Shown here: positions 49,643 to 60,662 of the stretch, piece after piece | Numbering within the stretch: the first letter of the stretch is position 1 | How the letters are laid out: each line of letters opens with the position of its first letter | DNA from: Citrobacter sp. | GTDB lineage: Bacteria; Pseudomonadota; Gammaproteobacteria; Enterobacterales; Enterobacteriaceae | Assembly: GCA_019415335.1 (NCBI GenBank) | Contig: DXKH01000045.1 | Location: forward strand, 65,406-129,405 | Direction: 5' to 3' | Length of the DNA stretch: 64,000 nucleotides | The notes under the pieces: model-generated | Database searches by the model: none | Told to the model about the DNA's origin: nothing | The model's input: only the letters and a program-made list of their open reading frames with translations | Position numbers and translations under genes: made by a program

Positions 49643-50932
49643 ATGTCGGATGAAAAATTTGATGCCATCGTCGTCGGTGCTGGCGTAGCGGGAACGGTGG
49701 CGGCGTACATCATGGCAAAAGCCGGACTCGATGTTCTGGTCATCGAGCGCGGCAACAGCGCGGGCAGTAAAAATATGACCGGGGGTCGCCTCTACGCTCA
49801 TGTGATTGAGCGCATTATGCCCGGATTTGGCGAGAAGGCGCCCGTTGAACGCAAAGTCACCCGCGAGAAAATCTCGTTTATGACGGAAGAAAGCGCAATC
49901 ACTCTGGATTACCATCGCGAACAGCCGGATGTCCCGGCTCAGGCATCGTACAGCGTGTTGCGCAACCGCCTCGATCCGTGGTTGATGGAGCAAGCCGAAG
50001 AGGCTGGTGCGCAGTTTATCCCCGGCGTGCGCGTGGACGCGCTGATTCGTGAAGGCCACCAGGTGACAGGCGTACAGGCCGGTGACGATATTCTCGAAGC
50101 CAACGTGGTGATCCTCGCCGATGGCGTCAATTCAATGCTGGGTCGTTCGCTGGGAATGGTCCCTGCCTCGTCGGCGCACCATTACGCCGTGGGTGTGAAA
50201 GAGCTGATTGGCCTCTCCCCGGAGCAAATCAACGACCGCTTTAACCTGTACGGAAATGAAGGCGCGGCCTGGCTGTTCGCCGGTTCACCGTCTAACGGCC
50301 TGATGGGCGGCGGGTTCCTCTATACCAATCGTGACTCCGTTTCCCTCGGTCTGGTATGCGGACTGGGCGACATGGCCCATGCGCAGAAAAGCGTACCGCA
50401 GATGCTGGAAGATTTTAAACAGCACCCTGCCGTTCGTCCGTTGATTCAGGGCGGCAAATTGCTGGAGTACTCGGCGCATATGGTGCCGGAAGGCGGGCTG
50501 GCGATGGTGCCGGAACTGGTGGGCGACGGTGTGATGATTGTCGGTGACGCGGCGGGATTTTGTCTGAACCTCGGTTTTACGGTGCGCGGAATGGATTTAG
50601 CCATCGCCTCTGCCGAAGCGGCGGCACACGCCGCGATAGTGGCCAAAGAGCGCAAGGACTTCTCTGCCCGCACGCTGGCGGAATACAAAAGCGAGCTGGA
50701 GAAAGGGTGCGTTATGCGTGATATGCAGCATTTCCACAAGATCCCGGCGCTGATGGAGAATCCGCGCTTGTTCACCCAGTACCCGCGAATGGTGGCAGAC
50801 ATCATGAATGACATGTTCACCATTGATGGCAGCCCGAATCAGCCGATGCGCAAAATGATCCTGTCGCATGCAAAACAGGTCGGGCTGATGAATCTGTTGA
50901 AAGATGGCATTAAGGGAGTCACCGCACTATGA
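49643..50932 (+). CDS. ydiS: YdiS, FixC-type flavoprotein quinone oxidoreductase
   Basis: 429 residues from MSDEKFDAIVVGAG, with GGGAGC upstream. The N-terminal dinucleotide fold VVGAGVAGTVAA and GDAAGFCLNLGFTVRGMD near residue 300 bind FAD. With the ferredoxin YdiT it is likely to carry electrons between the YdiQR flavoprotein and quinone. Its end overlaps ydiT by 4 bp. Confidence 0.94.
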   Translation: MSDEKFDAIVVGAGVAGTVAAYIMAKAGLDVLVIERGNSAGSKNMTGGRLYAHVIERIMPGFGEKAPVERKVTREKISFMTEESAITLDYHREQPDVPAQASYSVLRNRLDPWLMEQAEEAGAQFIPGVRVDALIREGHQVTGVQAGDDILEANVVILADGVNSMLGRSLGMVPASSAHHYAVGVKELIGLSPEQINDRFNLYGNEGAAWLFAGSPSNGLMGGGFLYTNRDSVSLGLVCGLGDMAHAQKSVPQMLEDFKQHPAVRPLIQGGKLLEYSAHMVPEGGLAMVPELVGDGVMIVGDAAGFCLNLGFTVRGMDLAIASAEAAAHAAIVAKERKDFSARTLAEYKSELEKGCVMRDMQHFHKIPALMENPRLFTQYPRMVADIMNDMFTIDGSPNQPMRKMILSHAKQVGLMNLLKDGIKGVTAL

Positions 50933-51222
50933 GCCAGGAAAAGCACGTTAACGTCGACGTCAAACTTGGCGTCAATAAATTCCATGTCGATGAAGGCCAT
51001 CCGCACATCATTCTGGCGGCGAACCCGGACAGCAAAGAGTTTCAAAAATTGCTGAACGCCTGCCCCGCCGGACTCTATAAGCAGGATGAGGCAGGTGCGA
51101 TTCACTTTGATTCCGCAGGCTGTCTGGAGTGCGGAACCTGCCGGGTGCTATGTGGTGAGACGATCCTCGAAAAATGGGAGTACCCCGCAGGCACGTTTGG
51201 CGTGGATTTCCGCTACGGCTGA
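50929..51222 (+). CDS. ydiT: YdiT, FixX-type ferredoxin
   Basis: 97 residues. Cysteines in ACPAGLY and CLECGTCRVLC hold an iron-sulfur centre as in FixX. The GTG-free ATGA overlap with ydiS couples their translation, as expected for FixC/FixX partners. Confidence 0.94.
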   Translation: MSQEKHVNVDVKLGVNKFHVDEGHPHIILAANPDSKEFQKLLNACPAGLYKQDEAGAIHFDSAGCLECGTCRVLCGETILEKWEYPAGTFGVDFRYG

Positions 51223-51250
51223 TACGACGGATGGACACAACTGCCGGAGA

Positions 51251-51285
51251 GTGACGCATGGCGTCTTATCCGGCCTGCAATCCCC
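51251..51285. repeat. Degenerate REP element between ydiT and fadK
   Basis: GACGCATGGCGTC followed by TTATCCGGCCTGCAA carries the REP core. It is a single imperfect copy in the 95-bp gap. Confidence 0.55.
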
Positions 51286-51317
51286 TCACTACCCACTTGA
51301 TTGACCGGGAACCTCCG

Positions 51318-52946
51318 ATGAGTGTCACATTAACGTTTGACGCCGGGCGACGGGATGCCTACCGCACGCTTGGCTTTTGGGGCGATGCCTCGCTGGGAGA
51401 CTACTGGCAACATACCGCGCGCAGCGTGCCAGACAAAATCGCCGTCGTGGATAACCACGGTAGCGCATTCACCTACGCCGCCCTCGACCATGCGGCAAGC
51501 TGTCTTGCGAGCTGGATGTTGGCGAACGGCATTCAGCCCGGCGACCGCGTCGCGTTTCAGCTTCCCGGCTGGTGCGAATTTACCGTTATCTATCTCGCCT
51601 GTCTGAAAACCGGCGCGGTATCCGTTCCCCTGCTGCCCGCCTGGCGCGAAGCCGAGCTGGTGTGGGTGCTGAACAAGTGTCAGGCAAAACTGTTTTTCGC
51701 CCCAACCGTGTTTAAACAGACGCGCCCGGTCGATTTGATCTTGCCCCTGCAAAACCAGTTGCCGCATCTGCAACACATTATCGGCGTCGATAAACTGGCA
51801 CCGGCGACAACCTCGCTCGCCCTCAGCCAGATCGTTGCGGACAACGCGCCGCTTACTCGTCACATTCAGGTTCACGGCGACGAACTGGCCGCCGTGCTGT
51901 TTACCTCCGGCACCGAGGGACTACCTAAAGGCGTCATGCTCAGCCACAACAATATTCTCGCCAGCGAGCGGGCCTACTGCGCGCGTCTGAATCTGACCTG
52001 GCTGGACGTCTTTTTGATGCCGGCGCCGCTGGGACACGCCACCGGCTTTTTACACGGCGTGACGGCACCGTTTCTGATCGGCGCACGCAGCGTGCTGCTG
52101 GATATTTTTACCCCTACGGCCTGCCTTGATCTGCTGGAACAACAGCGCTGTACCTGCGTCTTAGGGGCGACGCCGTTTGTGTACGATTTGCTCTGTACCG
52201 TGGAGCAACAGCCTGCCGATCTCTCTTCGCTACGCTTCTTTTTGTGCGGCGGTACGACCATTCCGAAGCGCATTGCCCGCGACTGCCAGCAGCGCGGCAT
52301 TAAGCTGCTCAGCGTCTATGGCTCGACGGAAAGCTCGCCGCATGCGGTGGTCAATCTCGACGATCCACTCTCCCTCATGATGAATACCGACGGCTATGCG
52401 GCCGCGGGGGTGGAGATCAGGATTGTTGATGAAGCGCGTAACCCTGTGCCTCCGGGCGTTGAAGGTGAAGAGACATCGCGCGGGCCGAACGTGTTTATGG
52501 GCTATCTTGATGAGCCTGAGTTAACCGCCCGGGCGCTGGATAGCGAGGGCTGGTACTACAGTGGCGACCTCTGTCGGATGGACGAGGCGGGCTACATTAA
52601 GGTAACCGGACGCAAGAAAGATATTATCGTTCGGGGCGGTGAAAACATCAGCAGTCGCGAAGTGGAAGATATTCTGTTGCAACACCCCCGCATTCACGAT
52701 GCCTGCGTGGTTGCCATGCCGGACGAACGTTTAGGCGAGCGTTCCTGCGCCTACATCGTTTTGAAAGCGCCGCATCATTCACTGTCGCTGGAAGAAGTGG
52801 TTGCCTTCTTTAGCCGTAAACGCGTGGCAAAATATAAGTATCCGGAGCACATTGTGGTGGTTGAAAAGTTGCCCAGAACGGCATCCGGGAAGATCCAGAA
52901 GTTCCTGTTACGCCAGGATATCATTCAGCGGTTAGCGTCGGAATGA
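51318..52946 (+). CDS. fadK: FadK (YdiD), short-chain acyl-CoA synthetase
   Basis: 542 residues from MSVTLTFDAG. The adenylate-forming motif LFTSGTEGLPKGV, YGSTESS and YSGDL...GRKKDI, and the C-terminal GKIQKF with its catalytic Lys are intact. In E. coli FadK activates short to medium fatty acids and is expressed anaerobically. Closing gene of the ydiQRST set, so the cluster can activate, oxidise and drain electrons from acyl substrates. An ATG at 51258 would add 20 residues but lies in the REP. Confidence 0.94.
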   Translation: MSVTLTFDAGRRDAYRTLGFWGDASLGDYWQHTARSVPDKIAVVDNHGSAFTYAALDHAASCLASWMLANGIQPGDRVAFQLPGWCEFTVIYLACLKTGAVSVPLLPAWREAELVWVLNKCQAKLFFAPTVFKQTRPVDLILPLQNQLPHLQHIIGVDKLAPATTSLALSQIVADNAPLTRHIQVHGDELAAVLFTSGTEGLPKGVMLSHNNILASERAYCARLNLTWLDVFLMPAPLGHATGFLHGVTAPFLIGARSVLLDIFTPTACLDLLEQQRCTCVLGATPFVYDLLCTVEQQPADLSSLRFFLCGGTTIPKRIARDCQQRGIKLLSVYGSTESSPHAVVNLDDPLSLMMNTDGYAAAGVEIRIVDEARNPVPPGVEGEETSRGPNVFMGYLDEPELTARALDSEGWYYSGDLCRMDEAGYIKVTGRKKDIIVRGGENISSREVEDILLQHPRIHDACVVAMPDERLGERSCAYIVLKAPHHSLSLEEVVAFFSRKRVAKYKYPEHIVVVEKLPRTASGKIQKFLLRQDIIQRLASE

Positions 52947-52958
52947 CGTGAGGTACAA

Positions 52959-53151
52959 ATTGCCGGATGACGGCGTACCGCCATCCGACCTACAGGGGCA
53001 TCGCGGGTGTATGTATTGCCGGATGACGGCGTACCGCCTTATCCGGCCTACTGGGGCATCGCGGGTGTCTGTATTGCCGGATGACGGCGTATCGCCATCC
53101 GGCATACAGGGGAATCGCTGTAGGCCTGATAAGCGTAGCGCCATCAGGCAT
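52959..53151. repeat. BIME: tandem REP array between fadK and ppsA
   Basis: Three tandem units of 56-58 bp, starting at 52959, 53015 and 53073, each ATTGCCGGATGACGGCGTA, a REP hairpin and a GGGGCATCGCGGGTGT-type linker, then a fourth, diverged REP at 53119-53151. The genes on either side are convergent. Confidence 0.9.
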
Positions 53152-53155
53152 TACC

Positions 53156-55534
53156 TTACTTCTTCAGTTCAGCCAGGCTCAACCAGGTCTGGACAACGGT
53201 GTCCGGGTTCAGCGACAGGCTGTCGATCCCCTCTTCCATCAGCCAGGCGGCAAAGTCTTCGTGGTCAGATGGGCCCTGACCGCAAATCCCGACGTATTTA
53301 CCCTGTTTCTTCGCGGCGCGAATCGCCATCGACAGCAGCGCTTTCACCGCGTCGTTACGCTCATCAAACAGCTCAGAGACCACGCCTGAGTCACGATCCA
53401 GACCCAGCGCCAGCTGTGTCATGTCGTTAGAACCGATCGAGAAGCCGTCAAAGTATTGCAGGAACTGTTCAGCCAGCAGGGCGTTGGACGGGATCTCACA
53501 CATCATGATGATCTTCAGGCCATTCTCGCCGCGTTTCAGCCCCTGACGCGCCAGCTCTTCCACGACCGCTTTTGCCTGCTCAACGGTACGCACGAACGGG
53601 ATCATGATTTCGACGTTCGTTAGCCCCATCTCATTACGCACGCGTTTCACCGCGTCGCATTCCAGCGCAAAGCAATCACGGAAGCTGTCCGACACATAGC
53701 GGCCCGCCCCACGGAAGCCCAGCATCGGGTTCTCTTCGTCTGGCTCGTAGCGCTCACCGCCCACCAGGTTTGCGTATTCGTTCGACTTAAAGTCGGACAA
53801 ACGCACAATCACGCGTTTCGGCCAGAACGCCGCACCGAGTGTGGCGATCCCTTCCGTCAGGCGACCCACGTAGAATTCACGCGGAGAATCAAAGCCTTTC
53901 ATCATCTCGCGGATGTCGTTCTGCAGTTTGGCATCCTGATCGTCAAACTCCAGCAGCGCACGCGGGTGAACACCAATCATACGGTTGATGATAAATTCCA
54001 GACGCGCCAGGCCAACGCCTTCGTTTGGCAGACAGGCGAAGTCAAACGCCCGATCAGGGTTACCGACGTTCATCATCACCTTCAGCGGCAGATCCGGCAT
54101 CGTATCGACGCTGGAGCTCTTCACGCTGAAGTCAAGCAGGTCGGCGTACACGTAGCCCGTATCGCCTTCTGCGCAGGAAACGGTGACCTTCTCGTCATCC
54201 TTCATGCGCTCAGTGGCATCGCCGCAGCCTACCACGGCCGGGATCCCCAGCTCACGCGCGATAATGGCCGCGTGACAGGTACGACCGCCACGGTTAGTGA
54301 CAATCGCCGCCGCTTTTTTCATGATCGGTTCCCAGTCCGGGTCGGTCATGTCGGTGACCAGCACGTCGCCAGGCTCAATGCGGTTCATCTCGCTGATGTC
54401 CTGAATGACTTTTACCGGGCCCGCACCGATGCGATGGCCGATGGCACGACCTTCCGCAATGATTTTGCCCTGCGCGTGCAGCGTGTAACGCTCCATCACC
54501 TGGCCGCGAGAACGCACAGTTTCCGGACGCGCCTGGACGATGAACAGCTTGCCGGTATGACCATCTTTCGCCCACTCGATGTCCATCGGACGACCGTAGT
54601 GTTTTTCAATCTGTACCGCCTGCTTCGCCAGTTCCTGCACTTCGTCGTTGGTCAGGGAGAAAATGTCGCGGCTTTCCTGCGGCACATCTTCAATGGTGAC
54701 CTGTTTGCCGTGCTCCTGGGTCGGCGCATAGACCATGCGGATTTTTTTCGAGCCCATTGTGCGGCGCACAATCGACGGGCGATTGGCCGCCAGCGTCGGT
54801 TTGTGGACGTAGAACTCATCCGGGTTTACCGCGCCCTGCACCACCATCTCACCCAGCCCCCACGCCGAGGTGATAAACACCACCTGGTCAAAGCCTGATT
54901 CGGTATCGATGGAGAACATCACACCGGACGACGCCAGATCGGAACGCACCATCCGTTGAACACCCGCAGAGAGCGCCACACCACGGTGATCATAGCCCTG
55001 GTGAACACGATAGGAGATTGCGCGGTCGTTAAACAGCGATGCAAACACGTGCTTCACGGCAACCAGTACGGCATCAAAACCCTGGACGTTAAGGAAGGTT
55101 TCCTGCTGACCGGCAAAAGAAGCATCCGGCATATCTTCCGCGGTGGCAGATGAACGCACGGCAAAAGAAGCATGTTGATCATCCGCGGAGAGTTGCGCGT
55201 AGGCATCACGGATGGCATTTTCCAGCTCAGGCTGGAAAGGAGTGTCGATAATCCACTGGCGGATCTGCGCGCCTGCCTTCGCTAATGCGGTGACATCGTC
55301 AATATCCGTCTGATCCAGCAGTTCATAGATGCGCTGGTTTACACCGCTTTGGTCCAGAAACTGGTTAAACGCATCAGCGGTTGTGGCAAAACCATTCGGT
55401 ACTGAAACCCCCATACCGGAAAGGTTAGTAATCATTTCACCCAGGGAGGCATTTTTGCCCCCAACTCTGTCTACATCATTCATGCCGAGTTGGTTATACC
55501 AAAGCACCAGCGGTGACGAGCCATTGTTGGACAT
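53156..55534 (-). CDS. ppsA: Phosphoenolpyruvate synthase
   Basis: 792 residues, E. coli length. An ATP-grasp N-terminal domain, the phosphohistidine domain with [23 protein letters not shown] (His near 421), and the C-terminal PEP-binding barrel ending in [16 protein letters not shown] and GICGQGPSD. It makes phosphoenolpyruvate from pyruvate and ATP for gluconeogenesis. It is divergent from ppsR, whose product switches it off and on. Confidence 0.97.
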   Translation of the reverse strand: MSNNGSSPLVLWYNQLGMNDVDRVGGKNASLGEMITNLSGMGVSVPNGFATTADAFNQFLDQSGVNQRIYELLDQTDIDDVTALAKAGAQIRQWIIDTPFQPELENAIRDAYAQLSADDQHASFAVRSSATAEDMPDASFAGQQETFLNVQGFDAVLVAVKHVFASLFNDRAISYRVHQGYDHRGVALSAGVQRMVRSDLASSGVMFSIDTESGFDQVVFITSAWGLGEMVVQGAVNPDEFYVHKPTLAANRPSIVRRTMGSKKIRMVYAPTQEHGKQVTIEDVPQESRDIFSLTNDEVQELAKQAVQIEKHYGRPMDIEWAKDGHTGKLFIVQARPETVRSRGQVMERYTLHAQGKIIAEGRAIGHRIGAGPVKVIQDISEMNRIEPGDVLVTDMTDPDWEPIMKKAAAIVTNRGGRTCHAAIIARELGIPAVVGCGDATERMKDDEKVTVSCAEGDTGYVYADLLDFSVKSSSVDTMPDLPLKVMMNVGNPDRAFDFACLPNEGVGLARLEFIINRMIGVHPRALLEFDDQDAKLQNDIREMMKGFDSPREFYVGRLTEGIATLGAAFWPKRVIVRLSDFKSNEYANLVGGERYEPDEENPMLGFRGAGRYVSDSFRDCFALECDAVKRVRNEMGLTNVEIMIPFVRTVEQAKAVVEELARQGLKRGENGLKIIMMCEIPSNALLAEQFLQYFDGFSIGSNDMTQLALGLDRDSGVVSELFDERNDAVKALLSMAIRAAKKQGKYVGICGQGPSDHEDFAAWLMEEGIDSLSLNPDTVVQTWLSLAELKK

Positions 55535-55623
55535 CGAACAATCCTTTTGTGATAAATGAACGAGTTTAGGAAACGCTTAATTACGTATTTATCTTTGCAT
55601 ATTTAACCCGCTTAAAAAAACGG

Positions 55624-55635
55624 TGAATCGTTCAA
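55624..55635 (-). promoter_or_regulatory. Cra (FruR) activator site of ppsA
   Basis: TGAATCGTTCAA flanked by G and GC is the known Cra site of E. coli ppsA, 90-101 bp before the ATG. Cra should activate ppsA here and repress pykF, giving opposite control of the two PEP enzymes in this window. The rest of the 333-bp gap is AT-rich without a gene. Confidence 0.75.
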
Positions 55636-55867
55636 GCAGATATATTTTTTATTTTTTCGGACAGTTTACCCATTTGCGCAAACCCACGAGTGACGGGCGA
55701 TCCCCACAAAATGTGTCGGTATAAACATCTGTTCCAGAAAATGAAATGTACTTTTCATAAAATATAAAAATACCATTTCACTTTCAAAATAAGCGTTATT
55801 TTCTACGCTTCAGAGTAATTTTAATTTATGCTTTCAGAGAATTATGACTGACTTTCAGGGTGTGAAA

Positions 55868-56701
55868 ATGGATAATGCTGTAGATCGTCACGTATTTTAT
55901 ATTTCCGATGGAACAGCAATTACCGCTGAAGTATTGGGCCATGCGGTGATGTCACAGTTTCCCGTCACCATCAGCAGCATTACGCTGCCGTTTGTCGAAA
56001 ATGAGAACCGCGCCCGGGCCGTTAAGGACCAAATCGACGCCATTTTTCAACAAACCGGCGTGCGTCCCCTGGTGTTTTATTCGATTGTGTTGCCGGAAAT
56101 TCGCGCCATCATCCTGCAAAGCGAAGGCTTCTGTCAGGATATCGTGCAGGCGCTGATCACCCCACTGCAACACGAGATGAAACTCTATCCCACCCCGATT
56201 GCCCACCGGACTCACGGGCTGAATCCTGGTAACCTGAACAAATACGATGCGCGGATCGCCGCCATCGATTACACCCTTGCCCACGATGATGGCATTTCGT
56301 TGCGCAACCTCGACCAGGCGCAGGTGATTTTATTGGGCGTCTCACGCTGTGGCAAAACGCCCACCAGCCTCTACCTGGCGATGCAGTTTGGTATCCGCGC
56401 AGCGAATTACCCCTTTATTGCCGACGACATGGACAATCTGGTTCTGCCTGCGTCATTGAAACCTCTACAACATAAACTGTTTGGCCTGACGATTGACCCT
56501 GAACGACTGGCCGCCATCCGCGAAGAGCGCCGGGAAAACAGTCGCTACGCGTCTCTGCGCCAGTGCCGTATGGAAGTGGCAGAAGTCGAAGCGCTCTATC
56601 GCAAAAACCAGATCCCGTGGCTGAACAGCACCAACTATTCTGTCGAAGAAATTGCCACCAAAATCCTCGATATCATGGGACTGAGTCGACGAATGTACTA
56701 A
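55868..56701 (+). CDS. ppsR: PpsR, PEP synthase kinase/pyrophosphorylase (YdiA)
   Basis: 277 residues from [17 protein letters not shown]. The P-loop-like motif [14 protein letters not shown], near residue 150, binds ADP. DUF299 family: it inactivates PpsA by ADP-dependent threonine phosphorylation and reactivates it by phosphorolysis. The ATG at 55844 is possible but lies before the conserved start. Its stop lies inside the aroH operator. Confidence 0.95.
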   Translation: MDNAVDRHVFYISDGTAITAEVLGHAVMSQFPVTISSITLPFVENENRARAVKDQIDAIFQQTGVRPLVFYSIVLPEIRAIILQSEGFCQDIVQALITPLQHEMKLYPTPIAHRTHGLNPGNLNKYDARIAAIDYTLAHDDGISLRNLDQAQVILLGVSRCGKTPTSLYLAMQFGIRAANYPFIADDMDNLVLPASLKPLQHKLFGLTIDPERLAAIREERRENSRYASLRQCRMEVAEVEALYRKNQIPWLNSTNYSVEEIATKILDIMGLSRRMY

Positions 56702-56737
56702 CAAACTAGTTCACGAGTTCTGTTTTTTTGTTATCAT
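56695..56737 (+). promoter_or_regulatory. aroH promoter with Trp repressor operator
   Basis: GTACTA-ACAA-ACTAGT (56695-56710) matches the TrpR operator core GTACTAGTTAACTAGTAC, with a changed centre. A -10 TATCAT is at 56732-56737, so the operator reaches the -35 area (GTTCAC, 56709-56714). It overlaps the ppsR stop codon. Repression by TrpR and tryptophan as in E. coli. Confidence 0.8.
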
Positions 56738-56857
56738 ACCGTTCTGCCGCGAGGTGTGACGCACCTCGCACTTGAAATCAGCAGGGATTGGTTTAAGGTT
56801 GTGCCCATCACTTCCCGGTACCTCTGCCGTAGAAGCCACAAATTTCTGAGAATTATC

Positions 56858-57904
56858 ATGAACAGAACCGATGAACTGCGTACCGCGCGTATAGACAGTC
56901 TGGTCACGCCCGCTGAACTTGCGCAACGGCACCCTGTGTCGTCCGCCGTCGCCAGCCACGTCACCGACTCCCGACGCCGGATAGAAAGAATATTGAATGG
57001 TGAAGACCGCCGCTTGCTGGTCATTGTGGGCCCGTGCTCCATTCACGATCTCGATGCCGCACTGGAGTACGCCACGCGTTTACAGGCGCTACGTACTCAG
57101 CATCAGGCGCGCCTGGAAATCGTCATGCGCACCTATTTTGAAAAGCCGCGTACCGTTGTCGGCTGGAAGGGACTCATCTCTGACCCGGATCTCAACGGCA
57201 GCTATCGTGTGAACCACGGTATTGAACTGGCGCGTAAATTGCTGTTGCAGGTCAATGAACTGGGCATCCCGACCGCCACAGAATTTCTCGATATGGTGAC
57301 CGGTCAATTTATTGCCGACCTGATCAGTTGGGGCGCCATTGGCGCGCGGACCACTGAAAGCCAGATCCACCGTGAAATGGCTTCGGCGCTCTCCTGCCCG
57401 GTCGGCTTTAAAAACGGGACCGACGGAAATACCCGTATCGCCGTTGACGCGATCCGCGCTTCCCGCGCCAGCCATATGTTCCTCTCGCCCGATAAAACCG
57501 GTCAGATGACCATTTATCAGACCAGCGGCAACCCTTACGGTCATATCATTATGCGCGGTGGTAAAAAGCCGAACTACCATGCTGAAGATATTGCGGCGGC
57601 TTGCGATACGTTGCATGAGTTTGATTTACCAGAACATCTGGTCGTCGATTTCAGCCACGGCAACTGCCAGAAGCAACACCGCCGCCAACTGGATGTCTGT
57701 GATGATATTTGCCAGCAAATCCGTAACGGCTCGACAGCCATCGCCGGCATTATGGCGGAAAGCTTCCTGCGTGAAGGTACGCAGAAAATCGTCAGCGGAC
57801 AGCCGCTGGTTTACGGTCAGTCGATCACCGACCCTTGCCTTAACTGGGAAGACACTGAACTGCTGCTGAGCAAGCTGGCCTCGGCGGTGGACAGCCGCTT
57901 CTGA
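56858..57904 (+). CDS. aroH: DAHP synthase, tryptophan-sensitive
   Basis: 348 residues from MNRTDELRTARI. Motifs IVGPCSIHD, MRTYFEKPRTVVGWKGL, GARTTESQIHREMAS and VDFSHGNCQKQH are those of type I DAHP synthases. First step of aromatic synthesis: PEP plus erythrose 4-phosphate. The TrpR operator and sequence assign it to AroH and not AroF or AroG. Single gene with its own terminator. Confidence 0.97.
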   Translation: MNRTDELRTARIDSLVTPAELAQRHPVSSAVASHVTDSRRRIERILNGEDRRLLVIVGPCSIHDLDAALEYATRLQALRTQHQARLEIVMRTYFEKPRTVVGWKGLISDPDLNGSYRVNHGIELARKLLLQVNELGIPTATEFLDMVTGQFIADLISWGAIGARTTESQIHREMASALSCPVGFKNGTDGNTRIAVDAIRASRASHMFLSPDKTGQMTIYQTSGNPYGHIIMRGGKKPNYHAEDIAAACDTLHEFDLPEHLVVDFSHGNCQKQHRRQLDVCDDICQQIRNGSTAIAGIMAESFLREGTQKIVSGQPLVYGQSITDPCLNWEDTELLLSKLASAVDSRF

Positions 57905-57910
57905 TCGTTC

Positions 57911-57938
57911 GCCCATCCGTTCAGGGTGGGCATTTTCT
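57911..57938 (+). terminator. aroH terminator
   Basis: GCCCATCC, GTTCA loop, GGGTGGGC then ATTTTCT: an 8-bp stem with one G-T pair, 7 bases after aroH. Confidence 0.85.
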
Positions 57939-57992
57939 CTCCCCTTTTCGCAAACTACCCTATTTAATACTTGTTGTTGCCTTGCATATTAT

Positions 57993-58007
57993 TGATAATA
58001 AAAATCA
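57993..58007 (+). promoter_or_regulatory. Fur box upstream of hemP
   Basis: TGATAATAAAAATCA fits the 7-1-7 Fur consensus at 12 of 14 positions, in an AT-rich promoter 28 bp before the hemP ATG. E. coli ydiE is iron-regulated in the same way. Confidence 0.75.
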
Positions 58008-58034
58008 TTATTATTAATCAGTCGCGATGCCCGT

Positions 58035-58217
58035 ATGGATAACATTGAATCACCCCGCCTTAAGGAACGAGAAAACGCAGCTCCCCCGCCTGTGCCCATC
58101 CGCAGGATCAGCAGTCAGACACTGCTAGGTGATGACGGTAAGGTGATTATCGATCACAACGGTCAGGAGTACCTGCTACGTCAAACGCAGGCAGGTAAAC
58201 TCTTGCTGACCAAGTAG
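58035..58217 (+). CDS. hemP: HemP (YdiE) small haem-uptake-associated protein
   Basis: 60 residues. The conserved core [37 protein letters not shown] is that of the HemP family, found with haem uptake genes in Yersinia; here no haem receptor is adjacent. Its exact role is unclear. It converges on selO, with only 4 bp between the stops. Confidence 0.92.
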   Translation: MDNIESPRLKERENAAPPPVPIRRISSQTLLGDDGKVIIDHNGQEYLLRQTQAGKLLLTK

Positions 58218-58221
58218 CACG

Positions 58222-59664
58222 TTAGCTTGAACAGCTGACTTCCAGCCGCTTGCCCCAGTCCGGTGGACGCTGGCTGTAATCATCATGGCGATCGCGGAAA
58301 GGCTCCCGCAGCACGGCATGTAAGCGATGCAGTTCGCTCATGTCGCCTTTTTCCGCCGCCTCAATCGCCCGTTGTGCCAGCCAGTTACGCAGTACCACAG
58401 ACGGATTGGCATTCAGCATTAGCGTCTGACGTGCCGCGTCGTCGACTTCATCACGCTGTAAACGCGTTCTGTAACGTGAGAACCAGTCGTCAAATGCGGC
58501 ACGATCGATAAATTCATCACGCAATGGAGAGGCGGCGCTCAATTGCTCGCTGACGCTCAGCATACGGAAGGTACGGGTATAGTCACTGTGCTCGCGGGCC
58601 ATCAGGCTGAACAATTCGTTCAACAGATCGTTGTCATCTTTTTGTTCGGTCATGAAGCCCAGTTTCTGCCGCATCCGCTGACCGTAGCGCGTCAGTAGCG
58701 CCAACTGGTAACCGTCGAGAGCATCATTGAGCGCCTCAACGGAGATGAAAGGCGACAGGCTTTGCGCAAGGCGCTGAAGATTCCACAAACCTACCGCAGG
58801 TTGATTGTCAAAGCTGTAGCGCCCCTGGTGATCAGAATGGTTGCAAATGAACCCCGGCTCATAATCATCCAGGAATCCAAACGGACCGTAGTCCATCGTC
58901 AGTCCGAGAATCGACATGTTATCGGTGTTCATCACCCCGTGCGCGAAACCCACGGTTTGCCAGTCGGCTATCAGTGACGCGGTCCGCGCGACCACGTCAC
59001 GGAACCAGAGAATGTACTTATCGGCATCTTGCTGGAGGTGCGGCCAGTAATGGCGAATCGCGAAATCTGCCAGCTGCTGAACTTTTTCCGGCTCGCGACG
59101 GTAATAGAAATGTTCAAAATGACCGAAGCGCATATGGCTTTGCGCCAGTCGCATCAGCATCGCTCCCGCCTCCACCGTTTCACGGTAAACCGGTGTTTCG
59201 CTGGTGACAATCGTTAGCGCCCGGGTCGTCGGAATCCCCAGATAGTGCATCGCTTCACTGGCAAGGCTTTCACGGATCGTGGAGCGCAATACCGCGCGAC
59301 CGTCGCCCATGCGCGAATACGGCGTCAGCCCCGCGCCCTTCAGGTGCCAGTCCATCGTGCTGCCATCAGCAAGCCGCTGCTCACCGAGCAGAATGCCTCG
59401 CCCGTCGCCCAGTTGACCCGCCCAGACACCAAACTGATGACCGCTATAGACCTGCGCCAGCGGAGACATCCCCGGCAACAGCGCTTCGCCGCCCCAGACA
59501 CCCGCCGGGCCATCATGATTAAAAAGTGAATCGGGAATGCCCAGTTGTTCGGCAAGCGCATCGTTGTGCCAGATCAGTCGCGAGTGATTCAGCGGCGTTG
59601 GCGACAGTGCGGTAAATGTTGCTGGCAGTTCATCGCGCCAGCGGGCTGTAAAAGACAGGGTCAT
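58222..59664 (-). CDS. selO: SelO (YdiU), protein AMPylase pseudokinase
   Basis: 480 residues. The family core is complete: [53 protein letters not shown] block, [26 protein letters not shown]. Homologues transfer AMP to Ser/Thr/Tyr of proteins and answer redox stress; E. coli targets include SucA. Bacterial YdiU generally lacks the mitochondrial selenocysteine; here the C-terminus ends EVSCSS. Confidence 0.95.
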   Translation of the reverse strand: MTLSFTARWRDELPATFTALSPTPLNHSRLIWHNDALAEQLGIPDSLFNHDGPAGVWGGEALLPGMSPLAQVYSGHQFGVWAGQLGDGRGILLGEQRLADGSTMDWHLKGAGLTPYSRMGDGRAVLRSTIRESLASEAMHYLGIPTTRALTIVTSETPVYRETVEAGAMLMRLAQSHMRFGHFEHFYYRREPEKVQQLADFAIRHYWPHLQQDADKYILWFRDVVARTASLIADWQTVGFAHGVMNTDNMSILGLTMDYGPFGFLDDYEPGFICNHSDHQGRYSFDNQPAVGLWNLQRLAQSLSPFISVEALNDALDGYQLALLTRYGQRMRQKLGFMTEQKDDNDLLNELFSLMAREHSDYTRTFRMLSVSEQLSAASPLRDEFIDRAAFDDWFSRYRTRLQRDEVDDAARQTLMLNANPSVVLRNWLAQRAIEAAEKGDMSELHRLHAVLREPFRDRHDDYSQRPPDWGKRLEVSCSS

Positions 59665-59725
59665 AGGGCCTCCTGCCTGTAGTGTAGACGGTTAATACCG
59701 TCATAAACACCAGCAAACAGAAAGG

Positions 59726-60439
59726 TTATCCGTGGAGTAATTGAGTGACCTGATCGGCAGTGACAGCAGGCCACAGCGCGCCCTGCATGGCACCAAAACC
59801 AAACGGCGTCACGCGGGTCAACATCGCCTCGCTGTCGATGCCGGCGATCATCAGCGATTCACAATAAGGAGAAACCTGCGTGAGAATGGCGCGCATAAAC
59901 GGTTCGAAGGAGAGCTGTGTGGCCCGGCGATGAACAAAATTTCGGTCCAGGATAATTCGTTTAAATAACCCATCGAATATGGCTTTGTTGGCACTTTCCC
60001 CTGCGCCAAAATTGGCCAGTACCAGAGGAAAGCGTTCGGCCAGCGCATTCAGCGTTTTATTTTCTTTGCCTTCAGACAGCTCAGGAAAATTCTCATTAAT
60101 CATGAGTTCGAGAAATGAAAATCGTTTAACGGCGGAAACGCACTCACCATCCGTTAATAATAACGGCACAACTGCCGGGGTTATATAAATCCAGGCGGTA
60201 AGCTTATGTTGTATAAAAAAGTGCTGGCACGTTTCGAGCAGGGCCAGTTTTTCGAGAAATAGCTCACACTGTTCTTCGGGAGAAAGCCGCGGAAGCACCA
60301 GTTCCGTGGGGATGCGAACCTGGCCATCATCGCTGACAAAGTTTGCGATGATACTTAAACCGATAAGTTTCCGTTGTACATTCCGGGCGGGTTGAAAATA
60401 GAGTTCAGAATGATACACATTATCCAGTGAAACATTCAT
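59726..60439 (-). CDS. ydiV: YdiV, degenerate EAL-domain anti-FlhDC factor
   Basis: 237 residues from MNVSLDNVYHS. The EAL fold is recognisable (FQPARNVQRKLIG, FSFLELMINENFPEL, LANFGAGESANKAIFDGLFKRIILDRNF), but the catalytic E-A-L is replaced by L-S-I and metal residues are lost, so it should not cleave cyclic di-GMP. The family binds FlhD and brings FlhDC to ClpXP, repressing flagella. Confidence 0.92.
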   Translation of the reverse strand: MNVSLDNVYHSELYFQPARNVQRKLIGLSIIANFVSDDGQVRIPTELVLPRLSPEEQCELFLEKLALLETCQHFFIQHKLTAWIYITPAVVPLLLTDGECVSAVKRFSFLELMINENFPELSEGKENKTLNALAERFPLVLANFGAGESANKAIFDGLFKRIILDRNFVHRRATQLSFEPFMRAILTQVSPYCESLMIAGIDSEAMLTRVTPFGFGAMQGALWPAVTADQVTQLLHG

Positions 60440-60662
60440 CACGGCGGCCCCACACACAGGGAGTGATTCGACAACCTATTACACAGGATGTCGTCATCCA
60501 TCTTTTTAAATACCAGAGGGAAAATGTTCATGTTGTCCTTTTCACCCGGAGTCCCGGTTCCTTAGTTTTCAGCTTATCCTGATTATAAACGCTTATCCAG
60601 TATTGTTCTTTTTCTGACAATAAAAGCGATGGACATGCTCAAGCAGAAATAATGCCCTGCGA

